Positions 35,342 through 46,428 of a stretch of DNA of 64,000 nt are shown piece after piece. The DNA lies in contig QNGE01000131.1 in assembly GCA_008508345.1 (NCBI GenBank), forward strand, positions 246,448-310,447, read 5' to 3'. How positions within the stretch are numbered: the stretch's first letter is position 1; the number at the start of each line of letters is the position of its first letter. Both the position numbers and the translations under genes were made by a program. The notes under the pieces are model-generated. The model was not told the DNA's origin, searched no databases, and saw only the letters and a program-made list of their open reading frames with translations. Origin of the DNA: Paragonimus westermani. Lineage: Eukaryota; Platyhelminthes; Trematoda; Plagiorchiida; Troglotrematidae.

Positions 35342-35454
35342 CGGACGCTATTCCGGATCACCGCTGGTATCACCAGCAATTTGGCAAGAATGCCCGACGA
35401 CGCTGACAGCGTTGTACTTTTGGTCCAGTCAGCAAACAGGGCAGCCAAATCCAC

Positions 35455-37197
35455 ATGTTTAATGACGTAACTTGCCCGCCTGGTTGTCCGTTCTTTCTAA
35501 AAGATCACGAGTCGGGGATTCGCTATCTTATCGACACAGGTACCGAGGTCCGCGTGATCCCACCTGAGGCCCACGACTTAAACAGATCACCCATTTCGAA
35601 TCTTCGCGCGGCCAACAGAAGCACTATAAAAGTGTTTAGTAAGCGCTTTCGCACAATTAATTCAGGTCTCCGTGAGCCTTTCCGCTGGATCTTCACGGTC
35701 GCCGAAGTCCAAATGGTGACTATCGGCATCGACTCCCTCCAACACTTCGGCCTTTTGGTAGATTCCAGACGACAACGTCTAGTCGACCAAACGACCAGGA
35801 TTTTGACCGATGAAAAATCAATCAGTCCCGTATATCGTAGCTCTAGAAAACTAAACTCCTTTAATTTTCTAATCGATAAGTATCCGACAGTTTTCCGACA
35901 GTTTTCATCTCTGCCTGCCGTCAGGAGTTCCACGAGGCGCCACTTAGTCACGACGGGCCCGCCGGTGTTCGCCAAATCACGCAGGTTGACACCAGACAAT
36001 CTTACAATAGCCCGTGCTGAGTTTGAGCACATGCTCGCGCTCGGAATTATCCGCCTTCACAGTAGCCCTTGGGCCTATCCACTCCACATGGTCCCTAAAG
36101 CATCGGGCGATTGGCACCCTTGTAGAGATTGTCGTTCGCTGAACAGCTCCACAATACCCGACAGGTACCCGATTCCGCACATATAGGACGTCACGGTCAG
36201 CCTTCATTGTACCAATGTGTTATCGAAAATTGATCTGGTGCGCGCATACCACCAGATCCTGGTTGCGGACGAGGATGTTGCCAAGACAGTCAGTTTATTC
36301 GAATTCCTACGTATGTCGTTTGGTTTGCGAAACGTTCCACAAACGTTTCAACGTTTTATTGACGACGTCACACGGGTTATGGATTTCGTCCACTCCTACA
36401 TTGATGACCTATTAGTTACAAGCGCGTCTGAAGAAGAACACCTGATTTTTCTGAGACAGCTCTTCGACAGATTGGCAACTTTTGGCATAACGATTAACGC
36501 GGATGAGTGTGTTTTTAGCCAGCCGGCAGTAGAGATTTCAGGGCACTACGTTGGCCACCACGGTATTCGACCGTTGACCGATAAGGTAGGAGTAATCCGC
36601 GATTTTCTCCGTCCCACCATCCTCGCCGCTATTCGTCGATTTAACGGGATGGTCAACTACTATAGGCGGTTTATTCCACATTGCGCTCAGTTTATGCAGC
36701 CTTTAACCGATTTACTCCGCGGCCGTGCCAACGGAGTCGTAGAGTTATCACCAACAGCCCTCGAGTCGTTCGATAGAATTAGGGACGCATTAGCCACTGC
36801 CACTATGTTGCACCACTTCAACTCAGCCGTGGAAATAAATGTAGCTGTTGACGCGTCAGACAACGCAGTCAGCGCCGTACTTTAACAGTTCGTCGATGGA
36901 CTCTGGAAACCGCTCGCTTTCTTTTCCTAACGTTTACTTCAGGTTGAAACTAGGTATAGCACGTTCTGTCGTGAGTTGTTAGCAATTTACTCGGCCGTTC
37001 GGCACTTCCGACATACCGTCGAGGGAAACCAGTTTGTGATTTTCACCGACCACAAACCGTTTGTTTTTGCCTTTCGCAGTAGGTCTGAGAGATATTCGTC
37101 CCCCGAATTTCGCCATCTGGACTTCGTATCCCAGTTTACGTCTGATGTACGCCACGTTTCTGGCAGCGATAACGTTGTGGCTGAAGCTTTGTCCTGA
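35455..37197 (+). pseudogene. Gypsy B protease, RT and RNase H, four stops
   Basis: The protease site is [12 protein letters not shown] (Asp at 35533), followed by the [20 protein letters not shown] block. RT shows [50 protein letters not shown] and the catalytic HSYIDDLLVT (Tyr at 36397), then GHHGIRPLTDKV and RRFNGMVNYYRRFIPHCAQ. RNase H gives INVAVDASDNAVSAVL, FCRELLAIYSAVRHFRHTV and FTDHKPFVFAF, ending SGSDNVVAEALS. The stops at 36184, 36883, 36928 and 37195 are single-codon changes in an otherwise continuous frame. Catalytic residues are all retained. Confidence 0.85.
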
Positions 37198-38526
37198 GTG
37201 TCGGCACTGGTTGGTCACGACTCAATCGACTTAAACGCTATGGCCAACGCACAACGTTCGAAAAATGATTTCCGCGCCTCCTGCCGACAACCAGCTCTAC
37301 GGCTGACCGATCAACCTTTGCCAGCGTCTGCAGACACTATCCTTCGCGATACCTCTACCGGACATCCACGTCCAGTAGTTCCTACTCTTTTCCGACGACG
37401 CGTGATCGACATGCTACACAACATAGCTCATTCTGGCATCGGGGCCACGGCCAAGCTTATTTTCGATAGGCACGTCTGGCCTGGTATGCAAAAGGATCTT
37501 CGCACGTGGGCACGATCTTGCCTAGCTTGTCAGCAAGCTAAGGTTCACCGCCAGGTGTCGGCCCCGATTGGCCGATTCCCTTCAATAACATCTCGACTCG
37601 TGCATCTTCACACAGATATTGTAGGTCCTCTTCCACCTTCCAATGGGATGACATATCTTTTGACGATGGTAGATCGTTTTACGCGGTGGCCGGAGGCCGT
37701 CCCCATGACCGACATTCGTTCAGAGACTGTAGCACGCGCATTCATTGAGCGTTGGGTAGCATTTCATGATTGCCCGGCAACGGTTACGACCGACTGTGGC
37801 CCTCAATTCGAGAGCGGAAACACTGAGCGTGCTTAGATGTCATCGCACTCGGACTACGGCATATCACCCGGCTGCAAATGGTATGGCCGAACGCTTCCAC
37901 CAACAGATAAAAGCAGCCCACACCGCGGTCGATGCAATCTGTTGGACAGAAGCCCTGCCAATGGTTTTACCTGGCATCCGCGTCGCCCTAAAAGCCGACC
38001 TTCATGTTTTCAGCGCCAACCACTGTGTCTTACTGGCGATTACTTCTAATTCGCCACCGACACCCCTCGATATGATTCATCCTACGTCAAACAGCTCGCT
38101 TCGCACACGCAACGTCTCCGCGTCACGTACACACGAGAACAAAGCAGCAAGGTGTTTGTTCCCAAAGACCTCCGCGACTGCACGCATGTGTCTGTTCGTA
38201 TGGATGGTTTACGACGCACGCTGGATCCACTTTACAAAGGTCCTTCCAGGGTGCTTCAACGGAAGGATTGTTTCTACGTGCACGAGGGTCGAGGTATTTG
38301 GGACACGGTTAGCGTTGATCGTATGAAACCTGCCTACTTCGAAAGGACAGAGAAAGCCTTCAATGCTCCTCCGCAGCCCATGCGTGCGCCGGCAACTGTC
38401 TCGGAACAGCCTCGCCCAAGCACATCGTTCTCAGCAGACTCCACGACTTCTTCGGTGAGGTCAGCGTCCGCCCTACTTCGTTTGGGTCGTAGGGTGCGTC
38501 GGTCGAACCGCCTCATAGAGGACTAG
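37198..38526 (+). pseudogene. Gypsy B integrase and C-terminal tail, broken
   Basis: The HHCC domain is intact: HNIAH (residues 74-78 counted from 37198) and CLAC (108-111). Catalytic residues are Asp140 in LHTDIVGPL, Asp199 in TTDCGPQF and, after a frameshift near 37810, Glu in NGMAERFHQQIKAA (codon at 37889). The middle then runs in the second frame to about 38150. The tail returns to the first frame (38152-38526) with LDPLYKGPSRVLQRKD and VSVDRMKPA, the integrase C-terminal fold of Gypsy elements. A Ser/Arg-rich end closes at 38524. Two frameshifts bracket about 340 bases, so net phase is restored. Confidence 0.85.
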
Positions 38527-41500
38527 CGTTCGTCAAATTTCGTTTTTTCCCGGTCATAAGAAAAATCGCAAACCGTTTTTCAAAAGTACCAAAAAAATCG
38601 CTTCCAGTGACTGTATAATTTAGTTGAGTACGTCATTTATTGCTCTGATGATACTCAGCCAGTTTCGTTTCATTTCCTACCGCATGTCTCATCCTACGCT
38701 GGCATGACCCATGGACACCATCGATCGCGATCATCCCCTATCTCGTGTTGGATGTCGTGCTCGAACGTTCCGCGGATGCCTCGCTTCGAACATTTTGTTT
38801 AAACGGTTGTTCCGGCACTTTCAAAGAAGGATAATCAAGTGGGAACTCGCTAGGAACTGTGAGTATCAGTGCGTCTTCACCTGCGGCGTCTGAGGATTAT
38901 CGTACCAATCGCAGGCTGATTGGATATCAGCTAGTACGCCTTGAACTAGATCAGGCCAAGGGTGACTGGCTCCGGATATCCTCAACAGGGTCGAAGGGAT
39001 GTTGTCACAGTACCCTTCTGGGGTGGAGCTGTGTAGCGGCCCGGAGTTTTCACTGGCCTGTCTGCGGTATGATGTGTAAAATAGCTCCAAAGCTCATATT
39101 TGCACATTGTACCTAGGCTATTAGGAAAGCTTGCATGATGTATGCTGTCCGATTGTTTGTCTGCATGTCGTGACGGTGGCGCGAACCCGAAGAACGCACG
39201 TGCCACACTCTTCCGGGTTATTCGTTCGTCGACGGCCGATCTCTAGCCTTTCTAGCTAATTCGCTTGTCTGTGCATTCTATAGCGCTATCAGAGACCACT
39301 TGTGCATTTAGTCGAGTAAAGATTTGGTCTCTCTCCTTAACGACCTTTTGCTTTTCGCGTCCGATAACTGCGTACTTGGGGGAAAGGCGACCTAGTGCGC
39401 CGAGCGCTAAAGGGCTTTTTGAAACGATTTCCCTCATGACAACAGTCAATGACCGTTGTTTGATCAGAGGAGTCGGGTGCGGTTTTATTAACGGAGGAGC
39501 GAAATTGAATTCGTTCTCATTAGTTGTTCCACGCCGGTATGCAAAATTGACCACCATTGGAGTGTCCGGTGGTGGGAACTTGGTTCTGGAAACCCGTGCG
39601 GTTGCTTTTTAGTAAGAGTCGGTTTATTTACTCAGTTAAGGTGTTCTGTCAATTACGGCGGAGCGTCGTCAACACGAGTGCTTTGGTTGACTTGGGCCAT
39701 TTGACGGGATGTGAACTGTTCCAACGGTTCCCAAGCGTCCTGTTCCAACTGGAGGAACTCGGTCAGGTATAACGAGAGCACTGTTTGACGAAATCTCTGA
39801 CTACANCTCGGTCAGGTATAACGAGAGCACTGTTTGACGAAATCTCTGACTACAAGTCAAGTGTGTCGAAATGACGTAGTCTTTCATTGCCTAACAAACG
39901 ACGAAGCAGCTTTAACTTTAAGCTTTCGCTGAAAGTAGTATCAGTCAGCAGCAAATCCATTCACTCCGTGAATGTAGTTTTCCATTATATCCAATCGCCT
40001 CCGGTTGGTGGCATGGAAGCATCAGGCCAATAGGATTCCGGAGGTTTCAGATTAGAATTCATCGAACATATTCGGTTAACGCGTGTGATTGCACCAGCGG
40101 TTTTATGAGAACATTACTGTCGTATGAAGTGACGAAAACACTAAACTGGACAGGAGTAAACAATCGTCTCCATTGCCTTCTCATCCCTGGCGGCAGCCAT
40201 CTTTGGTATGCTCGATCACAAACAGCCGTCATACGTTAACTGTAGAATCCATCATAAAGAAGGCTTATCCCAGCGTGTCGCACGCGGACCTCAAGGGAAA
40301 CATTCAACGGTGGATCCAGAAGGCGAGGTTGCGGGCAACAAAAGAAACCAACGATCCCATTACCGACATTTTCGCGCTGTGGTTCAAATATGTACCCGTC
40401 AAAGTCATACAAGTACTACTGTAAATATTGCGCTTAATGTAACATGAACGCCTCTAAGCCCCTTATATCGTTTCTCGTGAAGTTAAAAATAGCATCGTCG
40501 TTATCGTGCGAAAATCGATTCACGTTTAACGTAATGGAGCTCCGTAGGAAAATAGAAAATGTGCGAGATGTAGTAAGATGGCTTAATGGGATTGCACGCA
40601 CTTTTTCCGCCCGCCGTCCTCTAGGTGTTCCCAAACTGCCTACTTGGAACACTCAGAGAAAAGTCGCGCTACGAAGACAACAGGCCCGCACGGATTGACT
40701 TTGAAGTGCGAAACAGAGTGTGCTGCTGTGTTTTTGGCGCCGTTTTAATTTTTGTTCGTGTACGTGGTGTGCATGGCTTACCGGGCCTGTCGCCCATGCT
40801 TTTTTCGTCTCGTTTTACAGGACTGTTGTTGGAACTCTCACTCTGGAACAAGGCTGTTCACCGGTGTTTCCACGTCGCGCCCAATTTGGTCCACGAGCGT
40901 AACGAGAACTCAGAGTAAAAACGGCCGGTCTGCATATGTCAGCACAATTTGACTATATGCCTTCTGTTTTAGCGCACAGTGTTGCCCTCTGCAATCCCTG
41001 TATGTTCAGTCGTTTCATACGGATCAACATCAGACTTTACATATAATGCAGTGAACCTACTTGTTCATTGATAACTGCGTTAAAGTTACGATTAACCTTT
41101 GCACTCTTGCCTCCCCAACTCTTGTTTGTTTAAACGAGTATAGTTACCGGTAAGTAGTCCGGCACTGGAACGTATGGCTTCGCTGCCTGCTGGCCTGTCG
41201 TTCGGCTGTACTAACGTTTTATTTCTCGCTATTCGCTCGCTCTCACGACGATTTCGCGTGCCGGTAATATACTCCCTGTTTCATTATTGCGTTATTCGTT
41301 ACTGGCTAACCATAGCCTGTTTGAACTCTACAAAATCTGGCGCTGCCAATATCAGGGCACAAAGTCATGGAGAGAAACCCGTTATTTCATCTGCTAGCCA
41401 CTTCTTTAAAAATCGTTCGTCTTCGTGTAAGATCGGATTACTGGCAAGCATTATCTTGCAGACACCCTGGCAGAGGTCACTGTAATTTTACCTATCGCCC

Positions 41501-41588
41501 CAGAAACATTCAGTGAATCACAGTCGACCACTACTGGAGCTGTACACGGTACCGACATACAGTATCAGTAACAGATCACTCACATTGA
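38527..41588. other. No recognisable gene; one contig-join duplication
   Basis: The 3' LTR of Gypsy B should begin shortly after 38526, but with no second copy I cannot define it. Frames of up to 115 codons (39265-39612) overlap antisense frames and have no family resemblance. The N at 39806 is described separately. Confidence 0.4.
39758..39854. repeat. 48-bp exact duplication around a single N
   Basis: Bases 39758-39805 and 39807-39854 are identical, separated only by N at 39806. An unmerged overlap of two contig ends explains this better than a biological tandem repeat. Confidence 0.85.
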
Positions 41589-41970
41589 ACCTCACACCCG
41601 ATCGCCTGTTTTCAACATTGCTGAAATCCCCATACCCATAATCGGAATGGAGTTAATAAACCACTTCGTTCGTGTGGTTGGCTCAAGTGGACGGTTGCTT
41701 GTCGGTACCACAAAGTAGATGGTCCATGAAATTTCAACTGATTTCAAGACATCCACACTGATTGTGCACACTGCGCCGGTTAAGCTTTCACAGAAACAGA
41801 TAAAAAATCACTTATTTCATCTCATTTTTTACCAAGGCATCTTGCGTCAGCAGACCTGTTACACAAGCCAAACGGACTCATCCCTTGGAGGGAGACATTC
41901 CTGTGCTCCCTGTGATTCCAGACAAACTTCCAAATATCGGAGACGGCCGGTGAACATGTTCCGTGTCTAG
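41589..41970 (+). pseudogene. Gypsy protease C-terminal fragment
   Basis: The translation of 41614-41715 gives FNIAEIPIPIIGMELINHFV followed by SGRLLVGTT, which is the last strand of a Gypsy retropepsin (I-x-G-x-D/E-x-L/F-x-x-F). The catalytic DTG is not visible upstream. The next 250 bases may be the protease-RT linker but are too decayed to call. Confidence 0.45.
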
Positions 41971-43825
41971 AGATAAAATATCCGTCAACAGCGCCGTCAC
42001 TTAACCATCAAAGATAAACTTAAATTTTCAGCCCACGTTTTCGTCTGGATGTTTAGATATGTGGAATGGACAGACGGATGTACCATTAAACCTTGGATTC
42101 CTACTTAAGTAGCAATCAAGTTGTGGTTTCAGCAGGCAGGGCTTTAGTCCATGCGTAATTTCTTCAGCATGTTAGTTATACGTTTTGTCCAACAAATACT
42201 AAGTGTATTTATTTCTTCGGAAATTGCGGTGTCAGCCTAAGTCCGATGTATGTGAACGTTATAGCGCTCACACACATCGGTACGTCTATTAATGTCTATG
42301 GCTACAGACGTAGACGATAATAGATGTACCATTCACCACATGTAGAATTGAATGCGCCTGCTTGAATCGTTCGCGATTGTCCCGTGAGAGGATATTGACC
42401 TATGAGCCAGTAGCATTGAGATGGCGACCTTCCGATTGGCGGTCTCGGATGGAGAACAGGTGACTTCGGGAGCCAGCAACGTCAGCCGCCGCGAAGTGCT
42501 AGCCGGCTGGTTTTCCTGGTTCTTTTTGGAGAAGAAACAGGGACTGCGGCAGAATCGAGCAAGACCTACAAACGTACTTGTTGACTCTTATTGACGTATA
42601 CAAATTAGGGAATTTGCATCACCAGGGTGGCTACAAATTGCGCATTCCTGGACCTATTTTTGTCTGCGATTTTCCGCACTTTACGCATCTGGAATTCTCG
42701 AAAATATCTAATGTTACCCCGAAGTATTCGTCGGGAAAGTGTCCAACAGTTTCCTTTCACAGTCTCAAGCCTCTACCCGCTGATGAACATTTCATTCGAT
42801 TGCCCATGTACGCAATTTGCATCCATCACGCATTCACTCACCATGATGAGATTCAAATAAAAGTGCTAAGAATCGGGCAACGGCAACTCTCTTTATAAGA
42901 CCATAAGCAAATTCAACCAGAGTGCCCACTGGACATCATTGCGTGTTGAACATATAGACTTGAAAATGTTATAGAAACACCGTTAACACTTTGAAAACGT
43001 CGTAGTATGCGCGGTAGAAAGAAGAATGTCAAAACAACAAACTGTTAGAGTAGTTTCGAAGTTTTCCATACTTTACATGGTCCAAAGTGCTCTTCCAGAC
43101 GGCAAGAATTATAAAAAGTGGAGGTTGTCTAAATTCACTTATCTTCTGCTTGAGGTCACCCAACCTATGGCGTTTGCGGTATAGTTTGTTCAACACTTCA
43201 GCTTTATAGAAGTGAGTGACCACACGTTGGGAACCGACGTGTGCAATCAAAAGTACGAATATCAAGTCCCAAATACTTATCTATTAACGTAAAGCACCGA
43301 AGCACACAGGGTGCATGCCGTTCAGGCGAAGGTTATCTCATCATTGAGGAAGAAAACAAACGAAGACGAGATCGCTGGATATGAGACAAGAAAGTAATCA
43401 CCCATTTTTGCGGGAGCACCAGTTCAAGTGAATGTAGCTTTTTGGTTGAAGCAAAGTCCTTTCTGGTTGAGGTAATCACAGCTATAACAAGCGTCGTGAC
43501 TAGGAATTCGTTCGCTGTCTTATCAGGGATGACGTTTTTATGATGGACGTTGGCTGATGTAACTAATTTAATAGATGATATAACATCATGAAACTCCTTG
43601 ATACCATCTAGATTATATATTTTTAAATCTGTCAGTTTACTGTTCTTGTTTCACACATCAGCAATAAAAGGATGGAACACAAAGGGATCAGTAGGACGAC
43701 ACGAAGTTTGCCATAAAGCACAGCTTTTTCGAATTCCGGCCAAATATTGTAAGTTCTCAACTGTATTAAAGCAGTCACTAGATCTTGATTCGGGCACTTT
43801 GCCTACGTGTTCAACATGCCATCAA

Positions 43826-43869
<44 letters not shown>

Positions 43870-44595
43870 AATCAACTATGGTCGGGTAGGGTTATAAGCA
43901 ACCAGATACATTACATTCTCATCAAAACCCCTAATGTTCTCTGGCAGGTGACGCTGAGCAGCTGTAAAGAGATTGTGTGGATATTTCCTACGTTCATTAG
44001 CTGACACTGCATATCGCCGACATGTTCTGCTTGCATATCCATAGATTGTACCAGGTAGAAAATCGACTCAGGGAAATCACGTCTTTTACGTGCAATGTCT
44101 TTGGTTAAGTTCCGTACTGAATGCAAAGCGAAAAGAAGAAAGTCCTGTAGCATGAGGTTTTGTACATAGCCATCAGAGCTCACACCACTAGGACTGCTGT
44201 GAATACATCTGCAATGGGGTGGAAAAACGTCGGTTTTCGTTTGCACATTTGAAGGTTGTCAACCGTTATCAATCTGGGAGAGGCTAATGAAGCGACGACA
44301 AGCAATTTTTACCTGTATGTATGAGCTTTACGTATGTTTATTTGTCTTGATGATACTGGGGTTGTCGCTCCAAACCCGGCGCCACTCCACTAAAATGTGC
44401 ACTGCTTTGCATACAACGGACTCTATGCTTTTCTGAGTAACATCTTATACAGCTTGTTTGTTTGTCTAGACCAATTGCAGAATCGTTCGGTTGAAACGAA
44501 CAAGTCTACTGATTCAAGAGGCAGCTTGGAGTTTCAAATGTTGTACTCCAGTCGTTTCCCTGTGCTCTTATTTGTCTGTCCCTTTTAGATATTGT
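41971..44595. other. No recognisable gene; a TA microsatellite
   Basis: A 106-codon frame (42578-42898, +) and a 111-codon frame (43911-44246, -) are unrecognised. The endonuclease domain of the CR1-like LINE that begins near 44.6 kb is not found here, so that element is probably 5' truncated. Confidence 0.4.
43828..43865. repeat. (AT)19 microsatellite
   Basis: A pure 38-base run of alternating A and T. Pure arrays of this length are often length-variable between individuals. The Ile-Tyr repeats in frames crossing it are artefacts. Confidence 0.97.
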
Positions 44596-44639
44596 TAACT
44601 GCTATTAGTCTCGACGTAGACTAGAATCGAACAACTTAA

Positions 44640-46428
44640 CAGCACAGAAAAGAGCTCGCAGTTGATGAGACACAGGAATAATGGGAGAGACCCTGCCATC
44701 TCAGTAGTGACACTGCTGGACAAAACCACTGTAGATGATCCGCTAACAATCTGTGAAGTTTTTAATTCATATTTTGCTGCTTCCTTCAGCATCCAAGATC
44801 ACATACTGCCCCCACCTCCTCCTGTAATTACAAGTACGTTCTTAAGCCATATCCCTGTTGATGCAGGGCTCATGCTCTCAGTTAGCTATTACCAAACCTT
44901 CTCACTTACCCAATCCTGATCGCATTCACCCTGTTGCTCTGAACTACGGAGGGGGGGCATCCCTCTACTTCTGCTTAATATTTACACACTTTCTCTAACA
45001 TGAGGTTCCTTCCCTCTCCGGAGGATAAACTCTACAATTAAGCCCACTATAAAAGTGGCTCGCGACATGAAATCAGCAATTATCGTCCCATTAACCATAC
45101 CTCAATTTGATCTAGGGTTTTGGAAAGGATAATAAAATATCGCATGGTAGAATTCTTGTTATCACGAAACCTTATAAACCACTCCCAGCATGGGTTTCTC
45201 AACAAGCCCTGCATGACATGCCAGCTAGAATTTCTTGACCATGTGACAGAATCTACTGACGCCGGTGAGGCGATTAGCATTATACTGTTGGACATGGCGA
45301 AGACTTTCGGTCGTGTACCTCATAAGCGTCTTCTGCTCAAAATAGCATCTATTAGTATGCTTGATCCGTTGATTAGCTGGTTTTCCTCGTACCTTACAGG
45401 CCGCACACAAACAGTGAAAATAGGAGACAATAGCTCAATGCCCAGACCAGTTACTAGCGGTGTGATACAAGGAAGCGTTCTGGGACCGTTACTCTTTCTC
45501 ATTTATATAAACGATATGTCAGCTTATCGAGCATGGCAAACTACTCCTATTCACTGATGATATCAAACTTGTTCGCAGCTTTCCTCCCGGCAATCTAAAT
45601 CCATGTTTAGAAAATATACGGAAGGACCTCATGTCATTAAAGATTTGGTGTCAAAATTGGCTGTTGAAATTTTCAGCCAACAAATCCACTATCGTTGTGC
45701 GTGGTTGTCACGTACCAGGTGGCTCTACAAAGCTGGACGGTCACAGCATATCAACCGCCAACTCAGTACGTGACCTGGGTTTGCGCTACTCAAACTCATT
45801 CAACTTCTCAGAACATATATCTTTCCTAGTCGCTAAAACCAGGCGAATGATAGGTTACATTAAACACTCATTCTTCCTACGTGCTGCACGGTTGCACCTT
45901 TATAAACTATGCATACGACCCCAGTTTGAGTACTGCACGTTCATATATGGCCACCTGCGCAAGTCTGACAGGCTAACTTTGGAAAGCCTCCAACGTGCAT
46001 TCACGAGAAGCTTATTGGGTTATCCATCTTCTCTGAGCTACACAGAACACTGCCGGACGCTTGTACTCGATCCTCTCTGGTTACGGCGACTCAAGCTCAA
46101 CCTTCCACTCATGTATAGTTTGGTCTATGGCAGTAAATTCACCATCAGCTTCGCGACTAGCTTACAACACAGGCCAAAGTATAACCTCAGAAACAAGGAC
46201 TTAACTTTGGCAGCTCTTAAATCTCGGAAAAAACTGCGTTCAAATTTTTTCCTAGTAAAATATTCCTACATTTGGAACACACTCCCGTATGCAATTAGGT
46301 CCAGTAAGAATATACACCAATTCAAACGAAACTTAGAAACTTTTCCAGCAATGACGAATGTCGTGTCTATTTTCAAGCTCTACTTGTCTGAGGACGTTAG
46401 CTTCGAAAACGGACCTAATAACATCTGA
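44640..46428 (+). mobile_element. CR1/Rex1-like LINE, RT and 3' ORF part
   Basis: The reverse transcriptase and C-terminal region of a CR1/Rex1-type LINE are present without an endonuclease. Blocks in order: ICEVFNSYFAASFSIQD (about 44750), HLPNPDRI with ALNYGGG (about 44905-44955), ISNYRPINHTS in a shifted frame (about 45070) and the long frame from 45120. A second long frame (45631-46428) covers the thumb and C-terminus. The first third has several frameshifts; the last 1.3 kb has only one. No poly-A or short 3' tandem repeat typical of CR1 ends is obvious after 46428. Confidence 0.8.
45120..46428 (+). pseudogene. CR1/Rex1-like reverse transcriptase, one frameshift
   Basis: The first frame (45120-45557) gives NLINHSQHGFLNKPCMTCQL, then ISIILLDMAKTFGRVPHKRL, where the usual AFD reads TFG next to the intact first catalytic Asp, and SGVIQGSVLGPLLFLIYIND. 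A frameshift near 45535 leads to the second frame, where LFTDDIKLVRSFPPG (45547 onward) holds the catalytic Asp pair (the usual FADD reads FTDD). LMSLKIWCQNWLLKFSANKS, the RDLGLRYSNSFNFSEHI block and LYKLCIRPQFEYC follow, and the frame ends at 46428. RT activity is probably lost because of the frameshift. Confidence 0.8.

Larger units (their letters stand above)
35370..38526 (+). mobile_element. Gypsy B: CsRn1-like Ty3/Gypsy element
   Basis: This is the best preserved Gypsy pol in the window: zinc motif (about 35370-35430), protease, RT, RNase H, integrase and a C-terminal tail ending with a TAG at 38524. From 35455 to about 37836 a single frame is kept with only four stops (36184, 36883, 36928 and 37195). 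The zinc motif has the CsRn1 spacing but two of its cysteines read Arg. Gag upstream of 35370 is gone and no LTR copy is visible on either side, so the element is truncated at its 5' end. GC content is higher than in the surrounding spacer. Confidence 0.85.

Noticed and set aside
39265..39612. A 115-codon ORF, with a 101-codon antisense frame
   Set aside because: Two overlapping frames on opposite strands with no family resemblance; likely chance in a stop-poor patch.
43598..44004. ORFs with long Ile-Tyr runs
   Set aside because: Translation of the (AT)19 microsatellite.
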